Below, in pieces: positions 43,670 through 50,526 of a stretch of DNA of 64,000 nucleotides. Numbering within the stretch: position 1 is the stretch's first letter; each line of letters starts with the position of its first letter. The notes under the pieces were generated by a model. That model saw nothing but the letters and a program-made list of their open reading frames with translations. It searched no databases and was not told where the DNA came from. Origin of the DNA: Bacteroidota bacterium (lineage in GTDB: Bacteria > Bacteroidota > Bacteroidia > Bacteroidales > FEN-979); the NCBI GenBank assembly GCA_026391795.1, contig JAPLDI010000003.1:1-64000 (forward strand). Reading direction: 5' to 3'. The translations under genes were made by a program, and so were the position numbers.

Positions 43670-43735
43670 GTAGATATTTGCAATTATCAACGAAGATATT
43701 ATCAAATGAGTCTGTAGATATTTGTAATTATCTAC
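43670..43735. promoter_or_regulatory. Two tandem dyads, possible operator pair
   Basis: GTAGATA-TTTGCAAT-TATCAAC (43670-43691) and GTAGATA-TTTGTAAT-TATCTAC (43714-43735). The second is a perfect 7-bp inverted repeat; the two are 44 bp apart, about four helical turns. Could be an operator for the beta-barrel or PepSY gene; no cognate regulator is nearby. Confidence 0.4.
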
Positions 43736-43904
43736 GGTGGTATTTTCAAGGTATCCTTTCTTCGGGGAAAAACCCCACTTTTTAGACGATTCCGGGGATA
43801 AAAAGTGGTTGTGACAGGTTGACATGAAACATTAAAAAAAGAAGGAGGACAGATGACTGAGGATTGCGGTTGCCTGTTTGTTCGTTGCAGTTTACTTTAG
43901 ATTC

Positions 43905-44657
43905 CTAATTGGGTGTATCATCTGATTTCTTTTTCTCTTTTGATTTACTTGGAGGGATTATAAAGGATGTGCAAAAGAAAACAGATAAACTTCTCGTTTT
44001 TAAAGATCCATTCGTCACTTTATTGACGGAGGTAATTCCAAAACAATAATTTTCCTCAAGAGATAAAACCAAATAAGGTAACACTGCAAAGCCAAATCCC
44101 AGATTTTCCTGGAAGCCAATATCCACAGTAACAAAATCATCCTTTGCCGAACCACTCACATTATGAATTATTTTTTGATATTGATCATTCGTAGTCCAGC
44201 TTATACCATCCTTTGAAGAATGTAATTTAATACCCACATAGGGCGAAAAATGGAAGTTGACCTGGAATCTTTTTCCAAAAGCTATCTCCGGGTAAATGGA
44301 TAAACGAAGCCATTCAACAGCATAATGAATGTTTTGCCCGTTCGGTTTAGTGTCTCCCAGCCCGCTATGAGAAGTTGTTTCCCAATGAAACGAATTCCGC
44401 AGGAACTCAATTGAAGCTCCAATATGAATCGGTTTCGGCTTCCTTCCTTTTATATCTAATCCGAATCCATAGGATGCGGTTCCGTATAGTGTTTTTTTAT
44501 TTTCAACATCCCGGAAGTTTGTCCAGTTTATACCTGCCTTAATGGCTATTAAAGTCTGTCCAGCCGAGTATCGCGGTATAATAAGTAAAACAAAAAATGA
44601 AAATAGTATTTTCAATGAATGCAAAGATTTTATTCTGAAAAGAACATCTTTCTTCAT
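43905..44657 (-). CDS. Outer-membrane beta-barrel protein, function unknown
   Basis: A 250-residue protein with an N-terminal signal (KILFSFFVLLIIPRYSAGQ) and alternating beta strands with aromatic girdles (IAIKAGINWTNFRDV, IHIGASIEFLRNSFHW, FQVNFHFSPYVGIKL), like the PorT/outer-membrane-protein beta-barrel domain of Bacteroidota. The C-terminal tail is charged (SKSKEKKKSDDT). ATG 44657 (MKKDVLF) is preferred over 44681. It has lower GC than its neighbours. No partner is evident. Confidence 0.65.
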   Translation of the reverse strand: MKKDVLFRIKSLHSLKILFSFFVLLIIPRYSAGQTLIAIKAGINWTNFRDVENKKTLYGTASYGFGLDIKGRKPKPIHIGASIEFLRNSFHWETTSHSGLGDTKPNGQNIHYAVEWLRLSIYPEIAFGKRFQVNFHFSPYVGIKLHSSKDGISWTTNDQYQKIIHNVSGSAKDDFVTVDIGFQENLGFGFAVLPYLVLSLEENYCFGITSVNKVTNGSLKTRSLSVFFCTSFIIPPSKSKEKKKSDDTPN

Positions 44658-45007
44658 CTGTGCTTGTATTCTGAATTGCAATTAACGTCTGTACAACCTC
44701 ACTATTATCTCATGGAAAACTCTCTTCTTAACTAACCGCCCTTCCTTATTCTTTTCATAACCAGAACCCATCTGCAAATTTCCTGGTATTTATTGATCAT
44801 AATACACATTTTTGCTTCCTAATGAACAATCGGGTGTTTGCAGGATGATCAGGTATTAAAATTAAATAAAATATCCGGACGATTTACATTTGAGAAGAAG
44901 GTGAGGCGCAAAGCGGTAGAAGGAGGTCAGAAGTCGGAGGATGGAAGATGGAGGATGGAAGATGGAATGGAAACGTCATAAAAAACAGAAGCCGCTATTC
45001 CAAATTC
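44658..45007. other. 350-nt intergenic region
   Basis: AT-rich with no convincing ORF. It contains a heptamer array at 44922-44970 near the cupin gene end; otherwise nothing recognised. Confidence 0.6.
44922..44970. repeat. Heptamer array (GGAGGTC to GGAGGAT)
   Basis: GGAGGTC, AGAAGTC, GGAGGAT, GGAAGAT, GGAGGAT, GGAAGAT, GGAATGG: seven in-phase units that pass from the GGTC to the GGAT subtype, as at 50317. It ends 37 nt past the cupin stop codon. Confidence 0.8.
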
Positions 45008-45340
45008 TTAATCCACAATGAACAGCGTAACCCCTGATTCAGTATACGTGCGGTGCGGGTTTTCGGCATCATCACTCATCATGTAGGTCATCCCCGCATT
45101 CATTGCAGTTGTGCTACCATCCTTCAGCTCACTTACCATGGAACCGGTGAGGATATGAATGACATGCCCGCGGGGGCACCAGTGATCGGCCAGGTAGCCG
45201 GGCGAATAGGTCACCAGCCGCACCCGGATATTCCCTTTTTCAACGGTTTGCCAGGTTGCCTGCCCCGTTTCTCCCGGATGAAGGGTCTCGGGAACTTCCG
45301 GCCAGCTGATCGCAGTAAAAGGCACTTGAAGAATTTCCAT
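45008..45340 (-). CDS. DHCW-motif cupin-fold protein
   Basis: A 110-residue single-domain cupin with the motif ADHWCPRGHVIHILTGS (residues about 51-67), the hallmark of the small 'DHCW motif cupin' family, here with the order DHWC. His residues at this motif could bind a metal. Function in the family is not known. It is complete and stands alone, with a heptamer array past its stop. Confidence 0.85.
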   Translation of the reverse strand: MEILQVPFTAISWPEVPETLHPGETGQATWQTVEKGNIRVRLVTYSPGYLADHWCPRGHVIHILTGSMVSELKDGSTTAMNAGMTYMMSDDAENPHRTYTESGVTLFIVD

Positions 45341-45500
45341 ATTATTCAGATTAAATTGATCTGTTGATAATTGTATCTGGCTTTTTTTCTTTGCGTCTTT
45401 GCGGTAAAGATTAAAACAGTTTCACAGAGGTGCACTGAGAAGACACAGAGAACCACAGAGGCTGTTTTGGTTTGTTCAATCATTGAAACGAGGCGAAGCA

Positions 45501-45532
45501 ACTGCCGACTGCCGACTGCCGACTGCCGACTA
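45501..45532. repeat. Heptamer array (ACTGCCG)n running into a stop codon
   Basis: Four ACTGCCG units (45501-45528) then ACTA; the CTA (45530-45532) is the TAG stop codon of the minus-strand lipoprotein gene. The unit is the reverse complement of the GGCAGTC family at 43500. Confidence 0.85.
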
Positions 45533-46354
45533 ATAATAAGTGTAATCTACCACCTCATGAGTCATCGGTTCCGGCAGGCTGTACCAGGCACCGTTCACCT
45601 CAAAGGAATATCCTCTGACTGTGATCCGGCTGATCCGGTTGTTTCCATCATACTGGTAGGTACACGATCCCCTCTCAATATTGGTTGAATCGTCGATGGC
45701 TTTGATCATCGGGTTATAGGACGATTTGCCGAGGAAGGGCAAACCCACATTATCGTTGCCAATGGTGCTGACATGACCGGGATCATAGGTGTAATTGTTT
45801 TTTCCGGTAGTCCCCGACTGGGGGAACGTCCAGGTTGTGGATACATAATTCCTGTTTACAACTTCGTAACTGGCCGTTGTTTGCGAGGAGGCCCCATAAT
45901 AATTGCTGGCCTTGATCGCTAAATATCCCTCTGAATCATACTGGCAGCTTTCGATCAGCTCGAGGATGGTATCCTGTGACTGGAGAAAATTCATGACCGT
46001 ACATGAACCCGCCAGCCCGGCAGGATTCAGATCATAGATTATCTTTTCGGATATATACGTGTCAGGGGCGATCATTCTGTTCACGGTGACCCGTGACGGG
46101 GAATATTCAAACCTGTAAAAAAGGGTGTCGGGAGTGGGGGAATGCACCACTTCAGTGATCTGAACCAGTCTGCTTTGGGAATCGTAAGAATAGGAACTGG
46201 TTGTAACGACATACCCGGCGGTGTCGGATACCGTGATGCTTTTAATGAAACCCGAGGGACCATGATATGGGAGCGGCTGCCCGTTATTGTCCTTCTTACA
46301 GGAGGAGATTCCGACGAGGAGGAGGATTGCAAAAACGGTTATCTGTTTTTTCAT
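45530..46354 (-). CDS. YD-repeat-like secreted lipoprotein (DUF4595-type)
   Basis: A 274-residue lipoprotein (lipobox GISSC, then KKD) with Tyr-rich beta-strand repeats such as SSYSYDSQSRLVQITE, CQYDSEGYLAIKAS, NYTYDPGHVSTIG and CTYQYDGNNRISRITV. These resemble RHS/YD-type or DUF4595 repeats of Bacteroidota surface lipoproteins. Function unknown. Downstream its stop codon merges into a heptamer array. Confidence 0.7.
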   Translation of the reverse strand: MKKQITVFAILLLVGISSCKKDNNGQPLPYHGPSGFIKSITVSDTAGYVVTTSSYSYDSQSRLVQITEVVHSPTPDTLFYRFEYSPSRVTVNRMIAPDTYISEKIIYDLNPAGLAGSCTVMNFLQSQDTILELIESCQYDSEGYLAIKASNYYGASSQTTASYEVVNRNYVSTTWTFPQSGTTGKNNYTYDPGHVSTIGNDNVGLPFLGKSSYNPMIKAIDDSTNIERGSCTYQYDGNNRISRITVRGYSFEVNGAWYSLPEPMTHEVVDYTYY

Positions 46355-46468
46355 CAGGGATGATTATTCTATAAATTTACAACAATATTTGAATCATAGG
46401 GACAGATCACCACCTTATCAGCATATCAACCGACCTCTTTCATTTTTTCAGCTTTTTTTCAGGTATTC

Positions 46469-46591
46469 TTCCAATATTGATCCAATGTTCCTCCAATGTT
46501 CCTCCAATGTCGTCCAATCAGGAATAAAAAAAACAGTTCACCATTGGAGGAACATTGGAGGAACATTGGAGGAACATTGGAGAACCATTGG
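46469..46591. repeat. Large inverted repeat built from 11-bp units
   Basis: The left arm (46469-46518) carries repeated TCCAATGTTCC units and the right arm (46541-46591) the reverse complement GGAACATTGGA, about four copies each, with a 22-nt A-rich loop. Nearly 50 bp could pair. It lies between the aminotransferase stop and the lipoprotein start on the minus strand. Confidence 0.85.
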
Positions 46592-46620
46592 ACAGATGCT
46601 AAAGGAAGACTGAACTTTTA

Positions 46621-46641
46621 CTTCTCACTTCTCACTTCTCA
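46621..46641. repeat. Three-unit heptamer (CTTCTCA)3 next to the aminotransferase stop
   Basis: Three perfect CTTCTCA units, 6 nt before the complement of the stop codon (46648-46650). Confidence 0.7.
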
Positions 46642-46647
46642 CCATTT

Positions 46648-48669
46648 TCAACGAAGCTTAAAATAAACCTCCCTGGTTTTATCCTTTACAAATATTTTCA
46701 TCTGCCGTTTTACCTCTTTCCGCGACAGGGCAGGAGATCCGTCCTGTGAAGAAGCATCCTGTTTGATTGCCAGGCTTCCTGACTTCCTGTTAAGATGACC
46801 CAATACATGAATGAACCTGTCAACCTCCTCCTCCGTATTTTCGAGGCCCAGGCTCACCCGGGTAAGCCCAGGCAGGCTTATCCCGGGAAAGAGGGTAACA
46901 AGGATGCGCTGGAACCGCTCAATCCCGGGACCAACACCGAGCAGGCGCTTGATCATGATGTGGGCGCAGTGGCATCCAAACCGCACCCCGATTCCATGCA
47001 GGGCCAGTTCTTTGGCCAACCCGGGTGCCATCATTCCCTTCAGGTTGAATACGAAGACGCCAATCTTTCGCCTGAAACCGGGTGAATCCGTGTCCTTTAT
47101 CCCATATACCCTGACACCGGGTATCTTTTCCATGCCGTGTAATAGCCGTTTTGTCAACCCCTGTTCTTCCTCCGCGATCAGCTCCATACCCACCCGTTGC
47201 AGAAGCATCAGCGATTTGCCTAATGCCGAGATGCCTCCCGCGTTTTCTTCTCCTGACGAGCGTATCTGTTCCAGTTCTGCTTCGCTGAAATGAAGCAGGT
47301 CTTTTCTTGCCACCAGCACGCCGCATCCGAAAGGCGCATATACCTTATGAGCGGAGAAGGCGAGATAGTCAATACCGCATCCTGCCACATCCACCTTCCG
47401 GTGAGCGACAAGCTGCGCAGCATCTACCATCAGCTGCGCTCCGTACCGGTGAACGATCCGGCTTATCTCTGCCAGGTCGTTGCATGTACCAATGACATTG
47501 GAAGCGCCGCTCACCGTTACAAGCCGGATCCGTTTTTTCCCGGATTGATACTCTTCGTTGTATTCACGCAAGAGTTTGTCCATCTCTTCCAGGTCCATGA
47601 GTCCTTCGGCATCGACAGGCAGCCGGATCAGCGAACAGCCGGGCAGCAACCTCCATGGAAGGTCGTTGGAGGAGTGGTCGAGAAAAGTGTTGAGGATAAC
47701 GGGCTCGGTCTCCTGTTCAGGGTAACTTCCCAGGCTCCCGGCCACCAGGTTGATGGCTTCCGTTGCATTGGAGGTAAACAGTATGTCATAGTCTGCCGGG
47801 GGTGCATTCAGCATCCCGGCGATAACCGACCGGACCTCCCCCACGATCTCTTGCTGAACAGGCTTGGGCTGGCGCCATGTCTGGCGAACAGCATCCCATA
47901 CCGGTGTGAATGTCGGGGTGCTTGCGCTGTTGTCGAAGTTGATGAAGGCTTTTATGCCCTCCGTTGTCGGGACACCGACACTCCGTCCGATCATGTTCTG
48001 CCTGAGTTTCTTCAGCAGTTCCCGCCCTGAATATTCTTCAAGGTTATCCCGGTTCAGAATTTCCGCGACCGTCAGCTTTCCGTCAACCGGGTTGAGGAAA
48101 ATCTGCTTCCCGGTTTGACGGATCAGGATCAATGCCCGGGCAAAGGTGATGACGTTGATGATGGCGGGCGTGCCAGCCTCAAACTTATCCGGTGCACGGT
48201 CCCATATGACCCAGTCGCGGGAGATAAGCCGGGCGGTTCCTCCTCCCGAAGGGAAAGGAGCGCCTCCGGGCAAAGCTTTCCGTTTAACCGCCAATGCCCA
48301 TACACCTAAAGGAAGCCCGATCTCCCGGCTTGAAACAGCCTCGTAACTTCCCGGTTCAAGTTGTGCCCTTAGCAGTTCAGCCCTCCAGGGTGAGCAAAAG
48401 ATGACTACATATTTGTTGTGCTTCAACCCCAGGTATTCCAGAACAATCTTTCGTGCCTCTTCGTATAAAAATGTTGATGCCATCGAGTTGTGCCCGCTGC
48501 CCCGGTGGACATTGGAATAGGTTTCCAGTGCGGCATGAACACCCTTCTCCAGTTCTGCAAATGCTTCCGGAGTTTCGGGGTTCCCGTCATTACCTCTTCC
48601 CTTCTCGTTTCGTTCAGGAATTACAGTCTGCATATCATTGACTTTTCTGCGGTTTTCTTTGTGTTTCAT
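46648..48669 (-). CDS. Class V aminotransferase-fold PLP enzyme with duplicated N-terminal half
   Basis: A 673-residue protein. The C-terminal two thirds (about 245-640) is a complete cysteine desulfurase-like class V enzyme: FDNSASTP start, TSNATEAINL, VDAAQLVAHRKVDV and PLP-lysine motif FSAHKVYAPFG. The first 230 residues carry separate class V stretches (ETYSNVHRGSGHNSMAST, then KFEAGTPAIINVITFARAL), as if from a second copy whose central PLP region is lost. Substrate is unknown; the motif C-x-H near the C-terminus (FGCHCAHIM) could hold the persulfide Cys. ATG 48633 is an alternative start. Confidence 0.75.
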   Translation of the reverse strand: MKHKENRRKVNDMQTVIPERNEKGRGNDGNPETPEAFAELEKGVHAALETYSNVHRGSGHNSMASTFLYEEARKIVLEYLGLKHNKYVVIFCSPWRAELLRAQLEPGSYEAVSSREIGLPLGVWALAVKRKALPGGAPFPSGGGTARLISRDWVIWDRAPDKFEAGTPAIINVITFARALILIRQTGKQIFLNPVDGKLTVAEILNRDNLEEYSGRELLKKLRQNMIGRSVGVPTTEGIKAFINFDNSASTPTFTPVWDAVRQTWRQPKPVQQEIVGEVRSVIAGMLNAPPADYDILFTSNATEAINLVAGSLGSYPEQETEPVILNTFLDHSSNDLPWRLLPGCSLIRLPVDAEGLMDLEEMDKLLREYNEEYQSGKKRIRLVTVSGASNVIGTCNDLAEISRIVHRYGAQLMVDAAQLVAHRKVDVAGCGIDYLAFSAHKVYAPFGCGVLVARKDLLHFSEAELEQIRSSGEENAGGISALGKSLMLLQRVGMELIAEEEQGLTKRLLHGMEKIPGVRVYGIKDTDSPGFRRKIGVFVFNLKGMMAPGLAKELALHGIGVRFGCHCAHIMIKRLLGVGPGIERFQRILVTLFPGISLPGLTRVSLGLENTEEEVDRFIHVLGHLNRKSGSLAIKQDASSQDGSPALSRKEVKRQMKIFVKDKTREVYFKLR

Positions 48670-49038
48670 CCTGCATGGGTATCAGGAATGAAAACGATCA
48701 TCCGGTGATAAAAATAAATACAATAAGTGGATTGGTAAAATTTATTGCGGAATCTGGAGGATGGAAGATGGAAGATGGAGGATGGAGGATGGAGGATGGA
48801 GGATGGAGGATGGAGGATGGAGGATGGAGGATGGAGGATGGAGGATGGAAGATGGAGGATGGAAGATGGAGGATGGAAGATGGAGGATGGAAGATGGAGG
48901 ATGGAAGTTCAGCAGAGAATTGACCGGTTCAGCTTTTTCATGGTTGTTTTTTTACAGATAAAGACATCCCGTCAACAATAGTACAAAGATCCTGTTTTTT
49001 CGCAAATTTTCATCTGTTCAGGATTTGATGTTTTAAAA
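48670..49038. other. 369-nt intergenic region dominated by a heptamer array
   Basis: Holds the 21-unit GGAGGAT array at 48756-48902. ORFs on the plus strand through it translate as (R/K)MEDGGW repeats and are not genes. Nothing else was recognised. Confidence 0.75.
48756..48902. repeat. 21-unit heptamer array (GGAGGAT/GGAAGAT)
   Basis: Twenty-one contiguous 7-bp units of GGAGGAT and GGAAGAT, 147 bp, no phase break. GGAGGAT units are clustered in the first half and the two types alternate in the second half. Confidence 0.92.
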
Positions 49039-49356
49039 TCAGAGCCTTGACAGTCTTTTTTTTACCAGTTCAACTCTGCTTTTTAGTTCTGATTCCTGTT
49101 CGTTCAACGCCCTGTGAATAAAAGCCGCGGTGAGTTTCCGGTTTTCCGCTTCCAGGAATTCCTTGCTCCATTGGAAAAACGTGCAGGGTTCAATATCAAA
49201 CGTTTCACAAATACTGTCGAGACTGTTTTCACCCCTGAGGACGGTCATTACGATCTCTTTCTTTTCCTGTTCGGAAAATCCCTGTTTTACCCGGGAAATA
49301 AAATTTTCCCCGGCTGTCATTACGGCTACTTCCATCATCTTTTTGTTTTTTTTCAT
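49039..49356 (-). CDS. Orphan transposase OrfA-like HTH protein (IS3/IS911 type)
   Basis: A 105-residue protein with FSEQEKKEIVMTVLRGENSL and a helix-turn-helix ending FFQWSKEFLEAENRKL, as in OrfA (HTH_Tnp_1) of IS3-family elements, followed by a coiled-coil tail. No OrfB with a DDE domain follows and no inverted repeats flank it, so it is either a remnant or a domesticated DNA-binding protein. It is intact as a frame. A leading MKKNKKMMEVAVM gives several possible starts. Confidence 0.65.
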   Translation of the reverse strand: MKKNKKMMEVAVMTAGENFISRVKQGFSEQEKKEIVMTVLRGENSLDSICETFDIEPCTFFQWSKEFLEAENRKLTAAFIHRALNEQESELKSRVELVKKRLSRL

Positions 49357-49557
49357 TGATTAGAAATTGAACCTTCCGGGATTGACCGCTTATTATCAAC
49401 CTCAATGGCACAGCGTTGGTTTTGCAGCACAAATATCCTTTTCAAATGGCGCCGGAACAAACTTTAAGGCTTACAAAATTGTTACAATCTGATCTTCCAG
49501 TCATACAATATTATTACAGAATGCCTTAATTCTTTGTTTTCTAATACGTTCAAAAAA

Positions 49558-49605
49558 GGAAGCCGGAAGATGGAGGATGGAAGATGGAGAATTGCCGTAC
49601 CTTTG
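49558..49605 (+). promoter_or_regulatory. -7 element (TACCTTTG) preceded by a heptamer array
   Basis: TACCTTTG at 49598-49605 fits TAnnTTTG, 20 nt before the SDR start codon. Five in-phase heptamers (GGAAGCC GGAAGAT GGAGGAT GGAAGAT GGAGAAT, 49558-49592) occupy where the -33 element should be. Confidence 0.6.
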
Positions 49606-49625
49606 ATAAGTAAAAACGACCTGAT

Positions 49626-50297
49626 ATGACAACGAAAGTAAGAGCCATCGTTACCGGGGGCACCGGCATGGTGGGAGAAGGAGTGCTTCATGAATGCCTG
49701 CTGCACCCGGAAGTGGAATCGGTCCTTGTGATCGGCAGAAAACCTTGTGGGGTAATCCATTCAAAGCTTAAAGAAATCATTGTGTTTGATTTTTTTCAAT
49801 TGGAATCCATAGAATCACAGCTAACCGGATACAATGCCTGCTTCTTCTGCCTGGGTGTTTCATCCCTCGGAATGAAAGAACCGGAATATACCAGGATCTC
49901 CTACGACCTGACGATGAATGTAGCGAACACACTGTGCCGGTTGAATCCGGATATGACCTTCTGTTATGTCTCGGGTTCGGGAACCGACGGCACTGAAAAG
50001 GGAAGGATAATGTGGGCAAGGGTTAAGGGGAAAACGGAAAACGATTTGCTGAAACTGCCGTTCAGGGCAGCCTTTAATTTCCGGCCGGCCTTCATGCTTC
50101 CGACAAAGGGACTAAAGAATACGCTGTCGTTCTACAAATATGTAACCTGGCTTTACCCGGTTGTTCATCCGCTGTTTCCGGGTTCCTTTGGGACACTGAA
50201 AGAGCTGGGTATGGCAATGATCAACTGCGTGCTCTTTGGATGTGAGAAGAAGGTTCTGGATTCGAACGACATCGCCGTAGTGGCAGGGAAGAAGTGA
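49626..50297 (+). CDS. Atypical SDR, NAD(P)-binding epimerase-like protein
   Basis: A 223-residue Rossmann protein. TGGTGMVG (residues 10-17) is the dinucleotide-binding GxxGxxG, followed by VLVIGRK. The YVSGSGTDGTEKGRIMWARVKG region stands where SDR enzymes have S-Y-K, with a Lys in VKGK. Length and the HPEVESVL stretch fit the HTATIP2/YbjT-like atypical SDR group. Substrate unknown. It is convergent with the DUF5916 gene, with 30 heptamers between. Confidence 0.8.
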   Translation: MTTKVRAIVTGGTGMVGEGVLHECLLHPEVESVLVIGRKPCGVIHSKLKEIIVFDFFQLESIESQLTGYNACFFCLGVSSLGMKEPEYTRISYDLTMNVANTLCRLNPDMTFCYVSGSGTDGTEKGRIMWARVKGKTENDLLKLPFRAAFNFRPAFMLPTKGLKNTLSFYKYVTWLYPVVHPLFPGSFGTLKELGMAMINCVLFGCEKKVLDSNDIAVVAGKK

Positions 50298-50316
50298 AAT
50301 TCGTGACACGTGACGC

Positions 50317-50526
50317 GGAGGTCAGAGGTCGGAGGTCGGAGAACAGAGGTCGGAGAACGGAGGTCGGAGGTCAGAGAACAGAGGATGGAGAATAGAGGAT
50401 GGAAGGTGGAGCATCCAGCATCCAGCATCCAGCATCAAGTATCCAGCATCAAGTATCCAGAATCCAGCATCCAGTATCCAGCATCCAGCATCCAGTTTCC
50501 AGTTTCCAGCATCCAGCATCCAGCAT
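50317..50526. repeat. 30-unit composite heptamer array abutting a stop codon
   Basis: Exactly 30 in-phase 7-bp units (210 bp). Units 1-9 are GGAGGTC/AGAGGTC/GGAGAAC types, 10-13 GGAGGAT types, unit 14 is the hybrid GGAGCAT and 15-30 are CCAGCAT types with CAAGTAT, CCAGTAT and CCAGTTT. The last base touches the stop codon (CTA, 50527-50529) of the minus-strand DUF5916 gene. Confidence 0.93.

Larger units (their letters stand above)
43459..43904. other. 446-nt intergenic region with heptamers and two tandem dyads
   Basis: Contains a -7 element (43479-43486, minus), the GGCAGTC heptamer array (43500-43562) and two related dyads, GTAGATA-8 nt-TATCAAC (43670-43691) and GTAGATA-8 nt-TATCTAC (43714-43735), 44 bp apart. 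No ORF is convincing. Confidence 0.6.

Noticed and set aside
48675-48981. Plus-strand ORFs encoding MEDGGW repeats
   Set aside because: They are translations of the GGAGGAT heptamer array in three frames; all three frames stay open because the period is 7.
49039-49356. Complete IS3-family element
   Set aside because: No OrfB, no terminal inverted repeats and no target duplication were found.
50165-50519. Minus-strand ORFs rich in LDAG repeats
   Set aside because: They come from the CCAGCAT heptamers and have no homology-like features.
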